Shown here: positions 42,301 to 50,267 of the stretch, in pieces
How positions within the stretch are numbered: the first letter of the stretch is position 1
How the letters are laid out: each line of letters opens with the position of its first letter
Notes under the pieces: generated by a model
What the model was told of the DNA's origin: nothing
Seen by the model: the letters and a program-made list of their open reading frames with translations, nothing else
Database searches by the model: none
Source of the DNA: a virus
Reading direction: 5' to 3' (one strand)
Virus record (IMG/VR): IMGVR_UViG_3300008266_000061
Span: 1-59,880 of that record
Length of the DNA stretch: 59,880 bases
Program-made: the position numbers and the translations under genes

Positions 42301-45133
42301 AGGCTACGTGTCCACAGAGTTTTGGGTAAACAACTTGAGTGCCAACACCAAGTACCTAGACGGCGTGATCAAGTCCATCCTGGACGCACGCAGTGTACTC
42401 AAGAAGGGGAAGGTAAAGCCGGAACAGGTCGTGAAGGCGTACATGATAACGCTCGGCTCTATGGGCAGCGGCGGCACGTATTATGACAGCTGGAAGGAAA
42501 AGACAGGTCAAACAGTTAGCGACCTATTCTTGGAGAAAGAAAAAGGGCGCGACTGGTTAAGACCGGAAGGTGCAGCCGCCGCATACCTTGTGACAGACGA
42601 AGGTAAAAAGTTAGTGGACGACATGATTGCGGGCACGGCCAGTGCAGTGCAGATTAAAAAACTATTTGACTTTATTGGCGTGGGCCGCGAAACACAAAAG
42701 GCTGGATACGCAATCAAGTCAATGCAAAACGGTGGCATAAAGGCCATGACCGACACGTTCAACGAGAACAAGGGTAAGGACTTCGCTCAGCTGTACCAGG
42801 CCGCTATGGACAACCTGGAGGGTATAGGCGAGGGCAAGACCGGGTTCTTCAACCAGTACTTTGGAGTGTCTGGACGTGCTGTGATTGACGCCCGCGAACT
42901 GAATGCATGGATCGCAGGCAGCATGAAGCTCACCCCGGAGCAGACCAGGGCAAAGGAAAAGGCAGCGTCCAGCAAGGCTATCGGAGACATGCTGTTGAAG
43001 CGTATCGAGGAGGTCGGACTGAAGCTGGGTTACTCTGCGGACATGGCTGGGTACATCGCACACCACGCGATTTGGGACGCTGTAAAAGGATCCGTAACTA
43101 CCCACGAGGGTGAATACGCCGTGGTGTCTGGAAAGGCGCCCATCAAGTCAAAGGTGTCCATCAAGTCGAAGGCACAAATCTTCGGCGAGACAGGAGCCAC
43201 GAGGATGGAAAACGCTGAAAAGGTACTCGATAACCTACAGGTGGCAAGGGACATGGAGGCCAAGTTTGAAAAGGAGGAGCGCACAATGAGGTTTGTTGGC
43301 CCGTCAAAGTCGGCTGAAAACGCTCAGAAGATTAGGCTGGCTACTGGATGGGAGAAGGGTGCAGACGGTATGTGGAGATTGGAGATCCCAGACGGTCAGC
43401 TCAAGCCGATTGACCTTGATAACATGTACAAGGACGGCGGGGTTCCAAAGGCATATCTTGACGAGATATACGACTCCAAAGAACTGTACGAGGCTTATCC
43501 AACCGCAAGGGACCTACGGGTGTCTTTTATTGAGGCCGATGATTATAAGGGATCCTACAATCAAAAGGAAGGTCAAATAGAATTGGCTATCAACAATTTT
43601 GATGAGCCGATGGATATGTTGTCTACTCTACTGCACGAGGTTCAGCACCACATACAGTACGTGGAGGGATTTGCAACAGGTTCAAATACTTCCACTGTCG
43701 TTAATAAGATCATGTCTGAGATTCAACAAATAAACAGACAGATAGATACGGTCAAAAAGGAAAAGAAGGAGCCGGGTGCAGATGTTGGTAAGTTGCAAGA
43801 AAAACAAGCTGTCCTTGAGAACAAAAGCAAAAGACTCAACGAAAAGGTGTCAGAAAGCATCATGGGCGCAATGGCCAGGATGAACGTCGAACTCAAGGGA
43901 CCAGAAGAACAAAGGGCCTTTGTGAACCTGGCACTAAAGGATAGAGACGTACAGAGGGAGTTATATATAAAGGTGGCTGGAGAGGTAGAGGCTAGGAACG
44001 TACAAAAGCGTATGGGCCTTAGCGAAGAGGAGCGCATGAATAAACTCCTATCTTCAACAGAGGACGTCCACAGAAGTGACCAATTGGCTTTGGGAGCCGC
44101 ATTGAAAGGGGAGACGCCAACTCTCAAGTCAAAGGCCCAGATGGCACCCGTAGAGGAGACGGCTAAGGCGTTGGATGAGGTAGGAGAGGCGACTGTTAAG
44201 GCTAAAATAGATAGTTTATCGGAGTCTTTAAAAAAGTCTTTTGATCAACAAAAAGCCAAAATAGAGGCATTAGGAAACGCCTCCACAGATAAGGATTTAG
44301 AATCGTATACTAACTTAAAGTCTGCAAGCAGACAAATTGATCGTGTTGCTAAATACGGATCTTTCCCAATAGGCTACGATACAATAAGAGACGAGTTTTC
44401 AGACGTAGACAAACAAATTGAAAAACCAGAGGCCAAGTATAAAAACGGGAAGCAAATTGGCAAGGAGGATTTTGGTAAAACATATGAGGTTGAAGGCAGT
44501 GGTCTTTTATATAGAGGTGTATCAAAAGCCGATTATGAGAGAATAAATAAACAAGGGTTTATTGATACTGATATGAGGGGTGCAATTAGTCGTAGAGAGG
44601 GTATGAACTTGGCTAAGGATCCTGCAACATCTGCTAGTTACCTCCCTAATAATGCTGGCGGATACGTCATAGCTATAAACCCAAAGGGATTGAATCTTTT
44701 TGGTACAGATGCTGACAATTATATAAGAACACGTGATGTTGTACCTATTGAAAACATTGTAAAGGTTTCTGAGTATATCGCCAAAGATGATATGGGCTCG
44801 TTTTTTATGGATTCAAAACTTAATGAATCTATATCTAACGCCTACTACAAGGCTAAAGAAGACGGCTCCAACCCCGAACTTGTAAAAGCTGTTGAAGACC
44901 TAATCGGTAAGCCAGGACTCAAGACCAAGGCCCAGATGGTGGACAACAACGCCAAGGAGGTAGCCGACCTTTATGCCGAGATGCGTGAGGGTGGTGGATG
45001 GGCTGAGCGCCAAAAAATAAACGCTATTTTGGACCAAGACCCCAAACTATCGTACATTTACAACAACTTTAAGGCCATCACTCAGATGCTCGAGGATGCC
45101 AAACTTTTAACGAAATCCGGTAACTGTCCATGA
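39320..45133 (+). CDS. Polyvalent protein: two metallopeptidase motifs and an ART-like domain (1937 aa)
   Basis: A modular protein. Domain 1 (about 280-460) has HEVSH (371-375), a zinc-metallopeptidase motif. A large segment (525-960) contains SDATGYGVDS and GGPG motifs of unknown role. Then a helical domain (990-1270), a second zincin-like domain with LLHEVQHHIQYVEGF (H1439) preceded by an LPD23-like TGWEKGADGMWRLEI stretch, and an ADP-ribosyltransferase-like domain (about 1725-1820, YRGVS with R1732). KSKAQ-like motifs mark the borders. Such polyvalent proteins are known in phages and conjugative elements and are thought to enter the cell with DNA. Confidence 0.75.
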   Translation: MAKGCVYILQSGKDAGKIFGSKDSLAAHMNYTPAMADLMAKYEKTGGKMDAGNVTKWLTDNGYLKAEAKKPTTTGEDIKSFFSNIGNQSLAIMEADILKAGKSVISNISKATSEQRKKIDADIEQLKNKYPERNITSKVENGNLIVESGVAAPKTTQKPTTKKEFPKAPVTDAVKAALKSVDNTTVAIMNLAKVLPTVYESITKQVKTTLGKPVSQQVAEAYHNAVENGVEPELVAAVENAVALQEQMKSKPSLADDIETAETLEMDGVPNGVRVSNKSSLADLERKHAGNATKKATIAMARAAAKTLKSVFPMMDIHLHENTSDYNNAMANLGAQQNSAGNFTYSTSSDGTVVGRIDINLNRAVPRTVVHEVSHAIMLKTFGDSSPAFLEFRNNLEKIISKSGNARLSAFADKYKDIADDIGQAEEYLAELAGILSDKEAPLSYGVIRRIAEMINKAVSTITFGRIKPFEDLQNQKETLEFFNSIAQSIKTGSSLENLMTAEPYSTSIAIEVDPDGTFTKSSIKTKAAIGDYIIPKGKKDLAIATVPTKSLAEVIKEYNGRVVIITSDATGYGVDSKGREIYGGPGFANNLKNVLDEIGFASLNIGTVKSTYTAAENIYGQGKTLVLIMVQPPHTTINNSYGTRYFMESLVKIAKNKDWQDVKNDIKTRISTLNKITNEIGDENVAKMMAFFDKINSKSDPDALTEEYLNFTTFPARSVIAKTLMFDHPGKGVSVNTAKSKLAFLDIGVTIYDFLKEYGDQTILTEDMMREDIGGFVVAGFEIDVTDKDTREKLIVETQGKGIAHPLFNAKLPGTNHFVLDGLYGVNENFARFSKTNTEIALPTKERDQMVREIYTKTSNYAKPIQSKINAIAQDPALSDEEKNAQIEKLKIYTNLSVTKKVEFKEKYLSKIKGALVTVMPNVATSVAQGIGFIPEKGAEKRIEKAEYTKSRELPPSKIANKAQIAINEYEEAPASEKPVLKSKAQLAVFDETGYVSTEFWVNNLSANTKYLDGVIKSILDARSVLKKGKVKPEQVVKAYMITLGSMGSGGTYYDSWKEKTGQTVSDLFLEKEKGRDWLRPEGAAAAYLVTDEGKKLVDDMIAGTASAVQIKKLFDFIGVGRETQKAGYAIKSMQNGGIKAMTDTFNENKGKDFAQLYQAAMDNLEGIGEGKTGFFNQYFGVSGRAVIDARELNAWIAGSMKLTPEQTRAKEKAASSKAIGDMLLKRIEEVGLKLGYSADMAGYIAHHAIWDAVKGSVTTHEGEYAVVSGKAPIKSKVSIKSKAQIFGETGATRMENAEKVLDNLQVARDMEAKFEKEERTMRFVGPSKSAENAQKIRLATGWEKGADGMWRLEIPDGQLKPIDLDNMYKDGGVPKAYLDEIYDSKELYEAYPTARDLRVSFIEADDYKGSYNQKEGQIELAINNFDEPMDMLSTLLHEVQHHIQYVEGFATGSNTSTVVNKIMSEIQQINRQIDTVKKEKKEPGADVGKLQEKQAVLENKSKRLNEKVSESIMGAMARMNVELKGPEEQRAFVNLALKDRDVQRELYIKVAGEVEARNVQKRMGLSEEERMNKLLSSTEDVHRSDQLALGAALKGETPTLKSKAQMAPVEETAKALDEVGEATVKAKIDSLSESLKKSFDQQKAKIEALGNASTDKDLESYTNLKSASRQIDRVAKYGSFPIGYDTIRDEFSDVDKQIEKPEAKYKNGKQIGKEDFGKTYEVEGSGLLYRGVSKADYERINKQGFIDTDMRGAISRREGMNLAKDPATSASYLPNNAGGYVIAINPKGLNLFGTDADNYIRTRDVVPIENIVKVSEYIAKDDMGSFFMDSKLNESISNAYYKAKEDGSNPELVKAVEDLIGKPGLKTKAQMVDNNAKEVADLYAEMREGGGWAERQKINAILDQDPKLSYIYNNFKAITQMLEDAKLLTKSGNCP

Positions 45134-45621
45134 CACCAAACAAGTTAGATAAAGACGTAGTAGACCTACTGTTGCCTCGCCTCAAGGACGAGTACAACGC
45201 ATTTTATTTTTACCGCGCAGCCAGCAACTGGTGCCAGGGCGTGGGTTACTTCAAGGCCGCAGAGTTCTTCGCAAAGGAGTCTGAGGACGAGCTAGGCCAC
45301 GCAAAGAAGATCGAGCAGTACCTCGTGGACTGGAACGTGGACCCGGAGCTTCCCACCGTGGAGCGTCCGCAGATTGTCTTCTCTGGCCTCATGGAAGTTA
45401 TTGAGAACGCCTACACGATCGAGTACGCACTGTACGAAGACTACGAGGGCACCTCAAAGGAGATGTTCAAGAAGGACCTGTGCGTGTTTGACTTCCTACA
45501 GGAGTTCCGCATGCTACAGAAGCAGTCAGTCGCCGAGTATAGCGACAAACTCAACATGCTCGAGGGTGTGGACGGCAAGGACAAGTTCAAGTTACTTTTG
45601 CTAGAGAAAAAGTTATTCTAA
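45130..45621 (+). CDS. Phage-encoded ferritin (163 aa)
   Basis: The sequence aligns end to end with bacterial ferritin FtnA. The ferroxidase ligands are all present: E21, E54 and H57 (in EDELGHA), E98, and Q130, the last at the same spacing from FDFLQ as Q127 from FNFLQ in E. coli FtnA. It should oxidise Fe(II) and, as a 24-mer, store iron. The start overlaps the stop of the polyvalent gene (ATGA) and the next cargo gene begins four bases after the stop, so it is made with the cargo proteins. Confidence 0.85.
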   Translation: MTPNKLDKDVVDLLLPRLKDEYNAFYFYRAASNWCQGVGYFKAAEFFAKESEDELGHAKKIEQYLVDWNVDPELPTVERPQIVFSGLMEVIENAYTIEYALYEDYEGTSKEMFKKDLCVFDFLQEFRMLQKQSVAEYSDKLNMLEGVDGKDKFKLLLLEKKLF

Positions 45622-45625
45622 TTGA

Positions 45626-48600
45626 ATGGCAAAGAATCCCTGTAAGATATTCTTTAAGGACAAGCCTGGCGGCACCGCCACTGAGTACACTTATGATGAG
45701 TTCATGAGTATGCTCAAGGATGGGAGGTTGATAGACTTTATAAACCAGGGCCTGCTTGACGAGGGGCGCATGCGCGGGGAGAACCCGTTCATCGCGGCTG
45801 AGCCACAGCCGGTGAAGCGAGTCGATTTAAAGTCTATGGTAGGGAAGGGCAAGGCCCTCAAGACCCTGTTGACCAGGGCTGTACTAGGTGACAACGACAA
45901 GCGTATCGTTGATGCCTTACGTAAGACCGGTCTTGACCGGGACATTTTGAAGCTTACCGATGCAAGGGCTCGTGCTGAACAGTTTGTGGAAAAGGTTGGC
46001 TTTGACGCGGCCTACCAGGCGGTGTCTGACCACGCCATGAACCCCGGGGTGGCCTCGTACGTCTATGCAAACCTTATCGACAGGCTAGAAAAGGCAAAGC
46101 TTATTTCGCAGGAAGACAGCGGCATGGACCCACAAGAATATGTGGAGGCTCTAAACGACCTGTACGACATGCAGGCCAAGATGATTGGAGAGTTTTCGGC
46201 CATATCCACCGGGTACGGTCAGTTCATAAACTCACTCAAGGACATCTACCGCAACTCGCTGTTTAACTACAGCCTGGACAACCAGATCAACGAATACAAG
46301 AAGGCTAACTTCAACTACATCCCCTCAGAGGTGGAGGAGAAGTACCGCAAGCTTGACGCGCAGATAAAGGAACTGAACCAGCGCATTTCCGACATGGAGA
46401 AGAGGGCGCAGGACGCGGAAGATGCCAGGAACATGGCCGAGGTACAGGCAGCGGTTGAGGGGGACAAGATTGCCAACATCGACATCAAGGACAGCACAAA
46501 CGACGCTGCCGCTGAGGTGATGAAGTTTAAGGCCAAGTCCGTTTCGTTCAAGGACGCCAACGGGAAGCCTATCAACGTGCCCAAGTCCTCGTGGGACAAG
46601 ATAGTAGAGGCCGCAGCAAACGCGGTAAAGAACCTGACCAACAAGCCGTCGCTTGTGTCAAAGGCAAGCCTTTCCGGTTCCGCATCTAACGCCGCCATGA
46701 ACGCGGCCATTGCTGCGGTACAGGCAGAGCCTTGGTATCAGGCACTCAGCGCGGCCGACAAGAAGGCTGTGGAGGACCAGATAAAGGCGCAGTTTCAAAG
46801 CACAACGCCGGGCAAGATATCGATACCATCCAGCGTAATAAGCAAGGCTATCGAAGACGGCGCTGCCACCATGGACGAACTTGTCCAGGCGGTAAAGGCC
46901 GAGATGTCAAAGAAGTACCCCAACGCCACTGATCGCCAGATCCGTGACGCAATAAGCGGATACGGACGTGAGCGGACCAAGACCAAAACCGACTTGCAGG
47001 TGGAGCTTGCAAGGTTGAGGAACATTGGACGCATGGTGTCAAGGCTTGAGGACATCCAGGCAGGCATCATCAAGGCCAAGACTCCCCAAGAAAAGGCCAA
47101 GCTGACCGATCAAGAAAGTCAGTTGAGGTTGGATATACAGGACGCCTACGAGCGTGAAGGTATTGCCGGCGCACAGCGACTCATAAACGCCAAGGAGAAC
47201 GCCAAGAAGCGAATAGCTGAACTGGAGCGCAGACTTAGCGAGGGGGACTTTAGCAAGAAGGAACGCAAGGAGGCGGTAGAAGACGACGAGCTTCGTCAAC
47301 TCCGGGCAGAGCGCCAGACGTTACAGAACCAGTTCGACAAGGAGCTTGACAGGATCAAGAAACAGAACAGTCCAACCAAGTTTTGGGACGGATTAGGAGC
47401 GTTTTGGGAGATTGCTCGTCTGTTGCAGGCAACCTTTGACTTGTCGATGGTGCTTGTGCAGGGTTTGAAGCTGACCGTGTCTCACCCACTTTATGCCGTC
47501 AGGGGATTCAAAAAGGCGTTTGAACACTTGGCGAGTGAAAGCCGGGCACGTAAATGGGGGGAGTTCATCAAGTCTCAGGAACACTACGAGGAGATGATGA
47601 AGGCCGGACTTTCGTTGTCTGAATACGACGCGTCGTTGTCTGAAAAAGAAGAAGGCTTCTTGGGCGGCGTAGGTAACACGATGTGGGACTATTTGGTCCT
47701 CCCGTTCAAGATGTTTGGTCAGGGCGCATACACCCGGGCGGCGTTAGTAAACCCGTTCAAGGCGTTTGAACGTGCTGGTATCGGATACCTAAACACTATG
47801 CGTGTCCTTAGGTACGAGGATGGTCGCAACATGCTTATGAACGCTAAAAAAGGCAAGACGTTTGAGACCGACCCGGAATCGTTTAAGGCTGTGGCAAACA
47901 TGGTCAACACGTTTACCGGAAGGGCGTCCTTGGGGCCACTAGAAAAGAATGCCGGACTCTTGTCAAAGATATTCTACTCGCCAAAGAACTGGGCCTCTCA
48001 GCTCAAGACGTCTACCATAGGGTTTCCTATATACCTGCTCACCTTAAAAGACAAGGGTACGTTTAAGCCGTCGGTAGCCCAGAAGATGGCTGCCAGGGAC
48101 TTTATATCTTGGTTTATCACAACAACTGGTATAGTGTCTATGATTGCGTTCAAGGCAAACGAGGACGACGAGGATGAGGTTGAGGTAGACCTAAACCCGC
48201 TAAGTTCAAGGTTTGGCAAGATCCGTATAGGCAACATTTACGTGGACCCATGGGGTGGATTTATCCAGCACATCGTTTTACAGGCCCGTTTATACAACGA
48301 GGCAATGGTTCGTGGCGGGGAAGAAAAAAAGCTAGGGGACTACAACACCCCCACAAGGGGCGGGCTGATTGCGGAGTTTGCTAAGAACAAGCTACACCCG
48401 ACCGCTAGTCTTTTGGTTGGATATCTTACCACACACGACGAGGACGGCAAGCGCGTAGACGCATACGGCAACGACTTTATATGGAAGGACGAGATACAGG
48501 AGCGTGTATTGCCCATGATTGGAAGCACGCTTGCTGAGATATTTAAGGAGGAGCCCAACCTCAAGGGGGCATTCCTTGGCGCGTATGCATTCCTTGGCGC

Positions 48601-49132
48601 CGGTGTAAACGTGTACAAGAACGAGAATGTTGCCCCTAAGTACGACAGCCCAGAGACGGCCGGAGTTATGAAGGAGTTCAAGCCTAAGGGTATTCCGGAC
48701 ATCAAGAAGGACACGTTTGCTGTAGAGATGACCCCAGAGGAACTTGTGCAGATCAACGTAAACTATCGCAAGAAGGCGACGGCTCTTATCGACCTATATT
48801 CGGCATCCAAGCCTTCACTCGACGACAAGAAGATGTTCCCGGAGAAGTTCAACAAGGTCACGGAAAACCAACTGGAAGAGGCTCGACTAGAGGCCGTAAA
48901 GAAGGGGACGCCGGAGGCGCAGCTCGACGAGGAGTCTAAGCGCATTGCTATCGAGAAGAAGAAGCGTGAAAAGATATCCGACGACATATCAGAACTGGCC
49001 ACGCTTGGTAAAAACGCGGCAGCATACGAATACTTCAAGTCTCTTGGTAAGCGCATCCCGCCCACGATAGAGGACGCTGTAAAGGAATACGAAAAAAAGT
49101 TGAGTAGTTTACAGAAACAACTGGACCGATAG
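45626..49132 (+). CDS. Large polyvalent-type cargo protein (1168 aa)
   Basis: A helical N-terminal half with coiled coils (about 230-290 and 440-580) and an internal LVSKASL motif near residue 345 resembling the KSKAQ motif of the neighbour. The C-terminal half has hydrophobic helices (about 590-640 and 820-840) and the motif SSRFGKIRIGNIYVDPWGGF (about 859-880), characteristic of an LPD38-like large polyvalent domain. It is probably ejected with DNA and may be membrane-associated. Family name is from memory and should be confirmed. Confidence 0.65.
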   Translation: MAKNPCKIFFKDKPGGTATEYTYDEFMSMLKDGRLIDFINQGLLDEGRMRGENPFIAAEPQPVKRVDLKSMVGKGKALKTLLTRAVLGDNDKRIVDALRKTGLDRDILKLTDARARAEQFVEKVGFDAAYQAVSDHAMNPGVASYVYANLIDRLEKAKLISQEDSGMDPQEYVEALNDLYDMQAKMIGEFSAISTGYGQFINSLKDIYRNSLFNYSLDNQINEYKKANFNYIPSEVEEKYRKLDAQIKELNQRISDMEKRAQDAEDARNMAEVQAAVEGDKIANIDIKDSTNDAAAEVMKFKAKSVSFKDANGKPINVPKSSWDKIVEAAANAVKNLTNKPSLVSKASLSGSASNAAMNAAIAAVQAEPWYQALSAADKKAVEDQIKAQFQSTTPGKISIPSSVISKAIEDGAATMDELVQAVKAEMSKKYPNATDRQIRDAISGYGRERTKTKTDLQVELARLRNIGRMVSRLEDIQAGIIKAKTPQEKAKLTDQESQLRLDIQDAYEREGIAGAQRLINAKENAKKRIAELERRLSEGDFSKKERKEAVEDDELRQLRAERQTLQNQFDKELDRIKKQNSPTKFWDGLGAFWEIARLLQATFDLSMVLVQGLKLTVSHPLYAVRGFKKAFEHLASESRARKWGEFIKSQEHYEEMMKAGLSLSEYDASLSEKEEGFLGGVGNTMWDYLVLPFKMFGQGAYTRAALVNPFKAFERAGIGYLNTMRVLRYEDGRNMLMNAKKGKTFETDPESFKAVANMVNTFTGRASLGPLEKNAGLLSKIFYSPKNWASQLKTSTIGFPIYLLTLKDKGTFKPSVAQKMAARDFISWFITTTGIVSMIAFKANEDDEDEVEVDLNPLSSRFGKIRIGNIYVDPWGGFIQHIVLQARLYNEAMVRGGEEKKLGDYNTPTRGGLIAEFAKNKLHPTASLLVGYLTTHDEDGKRVDAYGNDFIWKDEIQERVLPMIGSTLAEIFKEEPNLKGAFLGAYAFLGAGVNVYKNENVAPKYDSPETAGVMKEFKPKGIPDIKKDTFAVEMTPEELVQINVNYRKKATALIDLYSASKPSLDDKKMFPEKFNKVTENQLEEARLEAVKKGTPEAQLDEESKRIAIEKKKREKISDDISELATLGKNAAAYEYFKSLGKRIPPTIEDAVKEYEKKLSSLQKQLDR

Positions 49133-49134
49133 AC

Positions 49135-49142
49135 TATATTTG
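49135..49142 (+). promoter_or_regulatory. Minus-7 element before a small membrane gene
   Basis: TATATTTG lies seven bases before the ATG at 49150 and overlaps the end of the cargo operon. No TTG box at standard spacing is seen. Confidence 0.4.
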
Positions 49143-49149
49143 TAACCAC

Positions 49150-49335
49150 ATGCATCACGACGTAGGACATACAGGCGGCATAAGTTCAGTTTTACTGACG
49201 GTATTCGCCACTGTTGTTTCCTGGCAAGAGCAAGCTGAGTGGTTATTCCGCATCTCGTCTCTCCTCCTCGCCTGTACGGTGTCTGTTGTAGTCCTTTACG
49301 GCCACTACAAGAAGTCCAAGAAAAAGAAAGTCTAG
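49150..49335 (+). CDS. Small membrane protein, holin candidate (61 aa)
   Basis: Two hydrophobic segments (about 12-24 and 33-50) and a Lys-rich C-terminus (YKKSKKKKV) give a class II holin-like topology. It has its own promoter element and a minimal leader. It lies about 6 kb before the endolysin, so a holin role is plausible but not certain. Confidence 0.6.
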   Translation: MHHDVGHTGGISSVLLTVFATVVSWQEQAEWLFRISSLLLACTVSVVVLYGHYKKSKKKKV

Positions 49336-49370
49336 TCCTAAAGAATCTTCCCGATTGTACCTTCTATAAA

Positions 49371-49446
49371 ACACAGAGGGCGGTGATCAGCCCGCCCTCA
49401 AAGTTCTCGTCTCCCGACTGCACTCATTTCGAATGCGCGAACTTGC
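49371..49446 (-). ncRNA. Candidate small RNA, minus strand (~75 nt)
   Basis: Transcription from TATATTTG (49458-49451) would begin near 49445. The RNA folds by pairing AAGTTC (49444-49439) with GAACTT (49406-49401), then forms an 8-bp GC-rich hairpin, GAGGGCGG/CCGCCCTC (49399-49376), followed by a U-rich end (TGTGTTTTA). No open frame longer than nine codons is present. Boundaries are estimates. Confidence 0.45.
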
Positions 49447-49450
49447 ACTG

Positions 49451-49517
49451 CAAATATATGACATTTATTATTTAATGCAAAATAATTTGCATTATGCAAC
49501 TTGTGCATATAACTTTG
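49451..49517. promoter_or_regulatory. Back-to-back promoters sharing a dyad
   Basis: Minus strand: TTG (49480-49478), 19 bp, TATATTTG (49458-49451). Plus strand: TTTG (49486-49489), 20 bp, TAACTTTG (49510-49517). Both upstream boxes lie in the inverted repeat ATGCAAA-ATAA-TTTGCAT (49475-49492), followed by another ATGCAA (49494-49499). A protein binding the dyad would control both directions. Confidence 0.6.
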
Positions 49518-49521
49518 CCCC

Positions 49522-49592
49522 CTGGTTATGGTAATGTAGATAGTGTTTAAGTTATTGTTGTTTAAACCCTCGGCAACGGCTGGGGGTTTTTT
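49522..49592 (+). ncRNA. Candidate small RNA, plus strand (~70 nt)
   Basis: The plus-strand promoter at 49486-49517 is followed about 45 bp later by a strong terminator: CCCTCGGC (49567-49574) with GCTGGGGG (49579-49586) and six T. No frame longer than three codons is present. The next gene has its own TATATTTG directly after the terminator, so this looks like a separate short transcript, or a terminated leader. Confidence 0.45.
49567..49592 (+). terminator. Intrinsic terminator
   Basis: An 8-bp stem (two G.U pairs) with a 4-nt loop, flanked by AA/TT, and followed by TTTTTT (49587-49592). It ends just before the TATATTTG at 49595-49602. Confidence 0.8.
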
Positions 49593-49594
49593 CG

Positions 49595-49602
49595 TATATT
49601 TG
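49595..49602 (+). promoter_or_regulatory. Minus-7 element of the tail-fiber operon
   Basis: TATATTTG begins two bases after the terminator T tract. The leader of about 15 nt ends in AACAAAACGAT before the ATG at 49620. The terminator stem occupies the place of an upstream box. Confidence 0.5.
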
Positions 49603-49619
49603 CATCTCAACAAAACGAT

Positions 49620-50267
49620 ATGATAGAGCTGATGATCGCGGACCCCACCCCGCACGAATTAGGTGAATATAGAGAACTAATTAAGGAGCTAAAGGACAAG
49701 TTCCCAACCGCAATTGTCATGGTGACAAGGGGCGATGGGGACTACGCTATAAGTACTACAATAATCTACATAGACAGTGAGAAGCGCACAGACACCCATT
49801 CCGCAATTTACCCCTCGGTTCCCAACCGTGGAACCGCGCAAATCAAGGCGGACATTCTCTCCCTTACCTTCGCTATGCGTGAACTTGGGTTTGATATCAA
49901 ATTCCTTGACGAGGATCGGCCAGTTCGTGAGAAGGTTGTCATAACCCGTGGGCGTTTGGACTCGTGTGTTTCCCTTCGCCAACTGGTTGAACTGCTCGAA
50001 GAAGCCAACCACGAGAAGGTTACGGAGGTAAAGGTGATGATAGAGAACAAGCGCAAGAACGGCGGTCGTCCAAGCAAGAAGTCTGTGATTGACTTTATCT
50101 TTTCCGGGCCTAAGGAGGAGCGCAAGCAGCAGCCTGTTCGCACCGGGGCAGAGTGGGCGCGTGTCAAGATGGAATGGCGCGATAAATTTGCCACTTCTAA
50201 GTACGCGAAAATGTACAAAAGTCTCGACGAATTTTGTACCTTCGCGACTGAAGAAGAATGTAAATAA
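49620..50267 (+). CDS. Hypothetical protein upstream of the tail fiber (215 aa)
   Basis: Mixed alpha/beta N-terminal half with a DIKFLDEDRPVREKVVITRG stretch, then a basic Lys/Arg-rich region (about 145-190) containing GRPSKKSVIDF. No family is recognised. The basic region suggests nucleic-acid or partner binding. Its stop overlaps the tail-fiber start by one base, so the two are coupled. Confidence 0.6.
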   Translation: MIELMIADPTPHELGEYRELIKELKDKFPTAIVMVTRGDGDYAISTTIIYIDSEKRTDTHSAIYPSVPNRGTAQIKADILSLTFAMRELGFDIKFLDEDRPVREKVVITRGRLDSCVSLRQLVELLEEANHEKVTEVKVMIENKRKNGGRPSKKSVIDFIFSGPKEERKQQPVRTGAEWARVKMEWRDKFATSKYAKMYKSLDEFCTFATEEECK

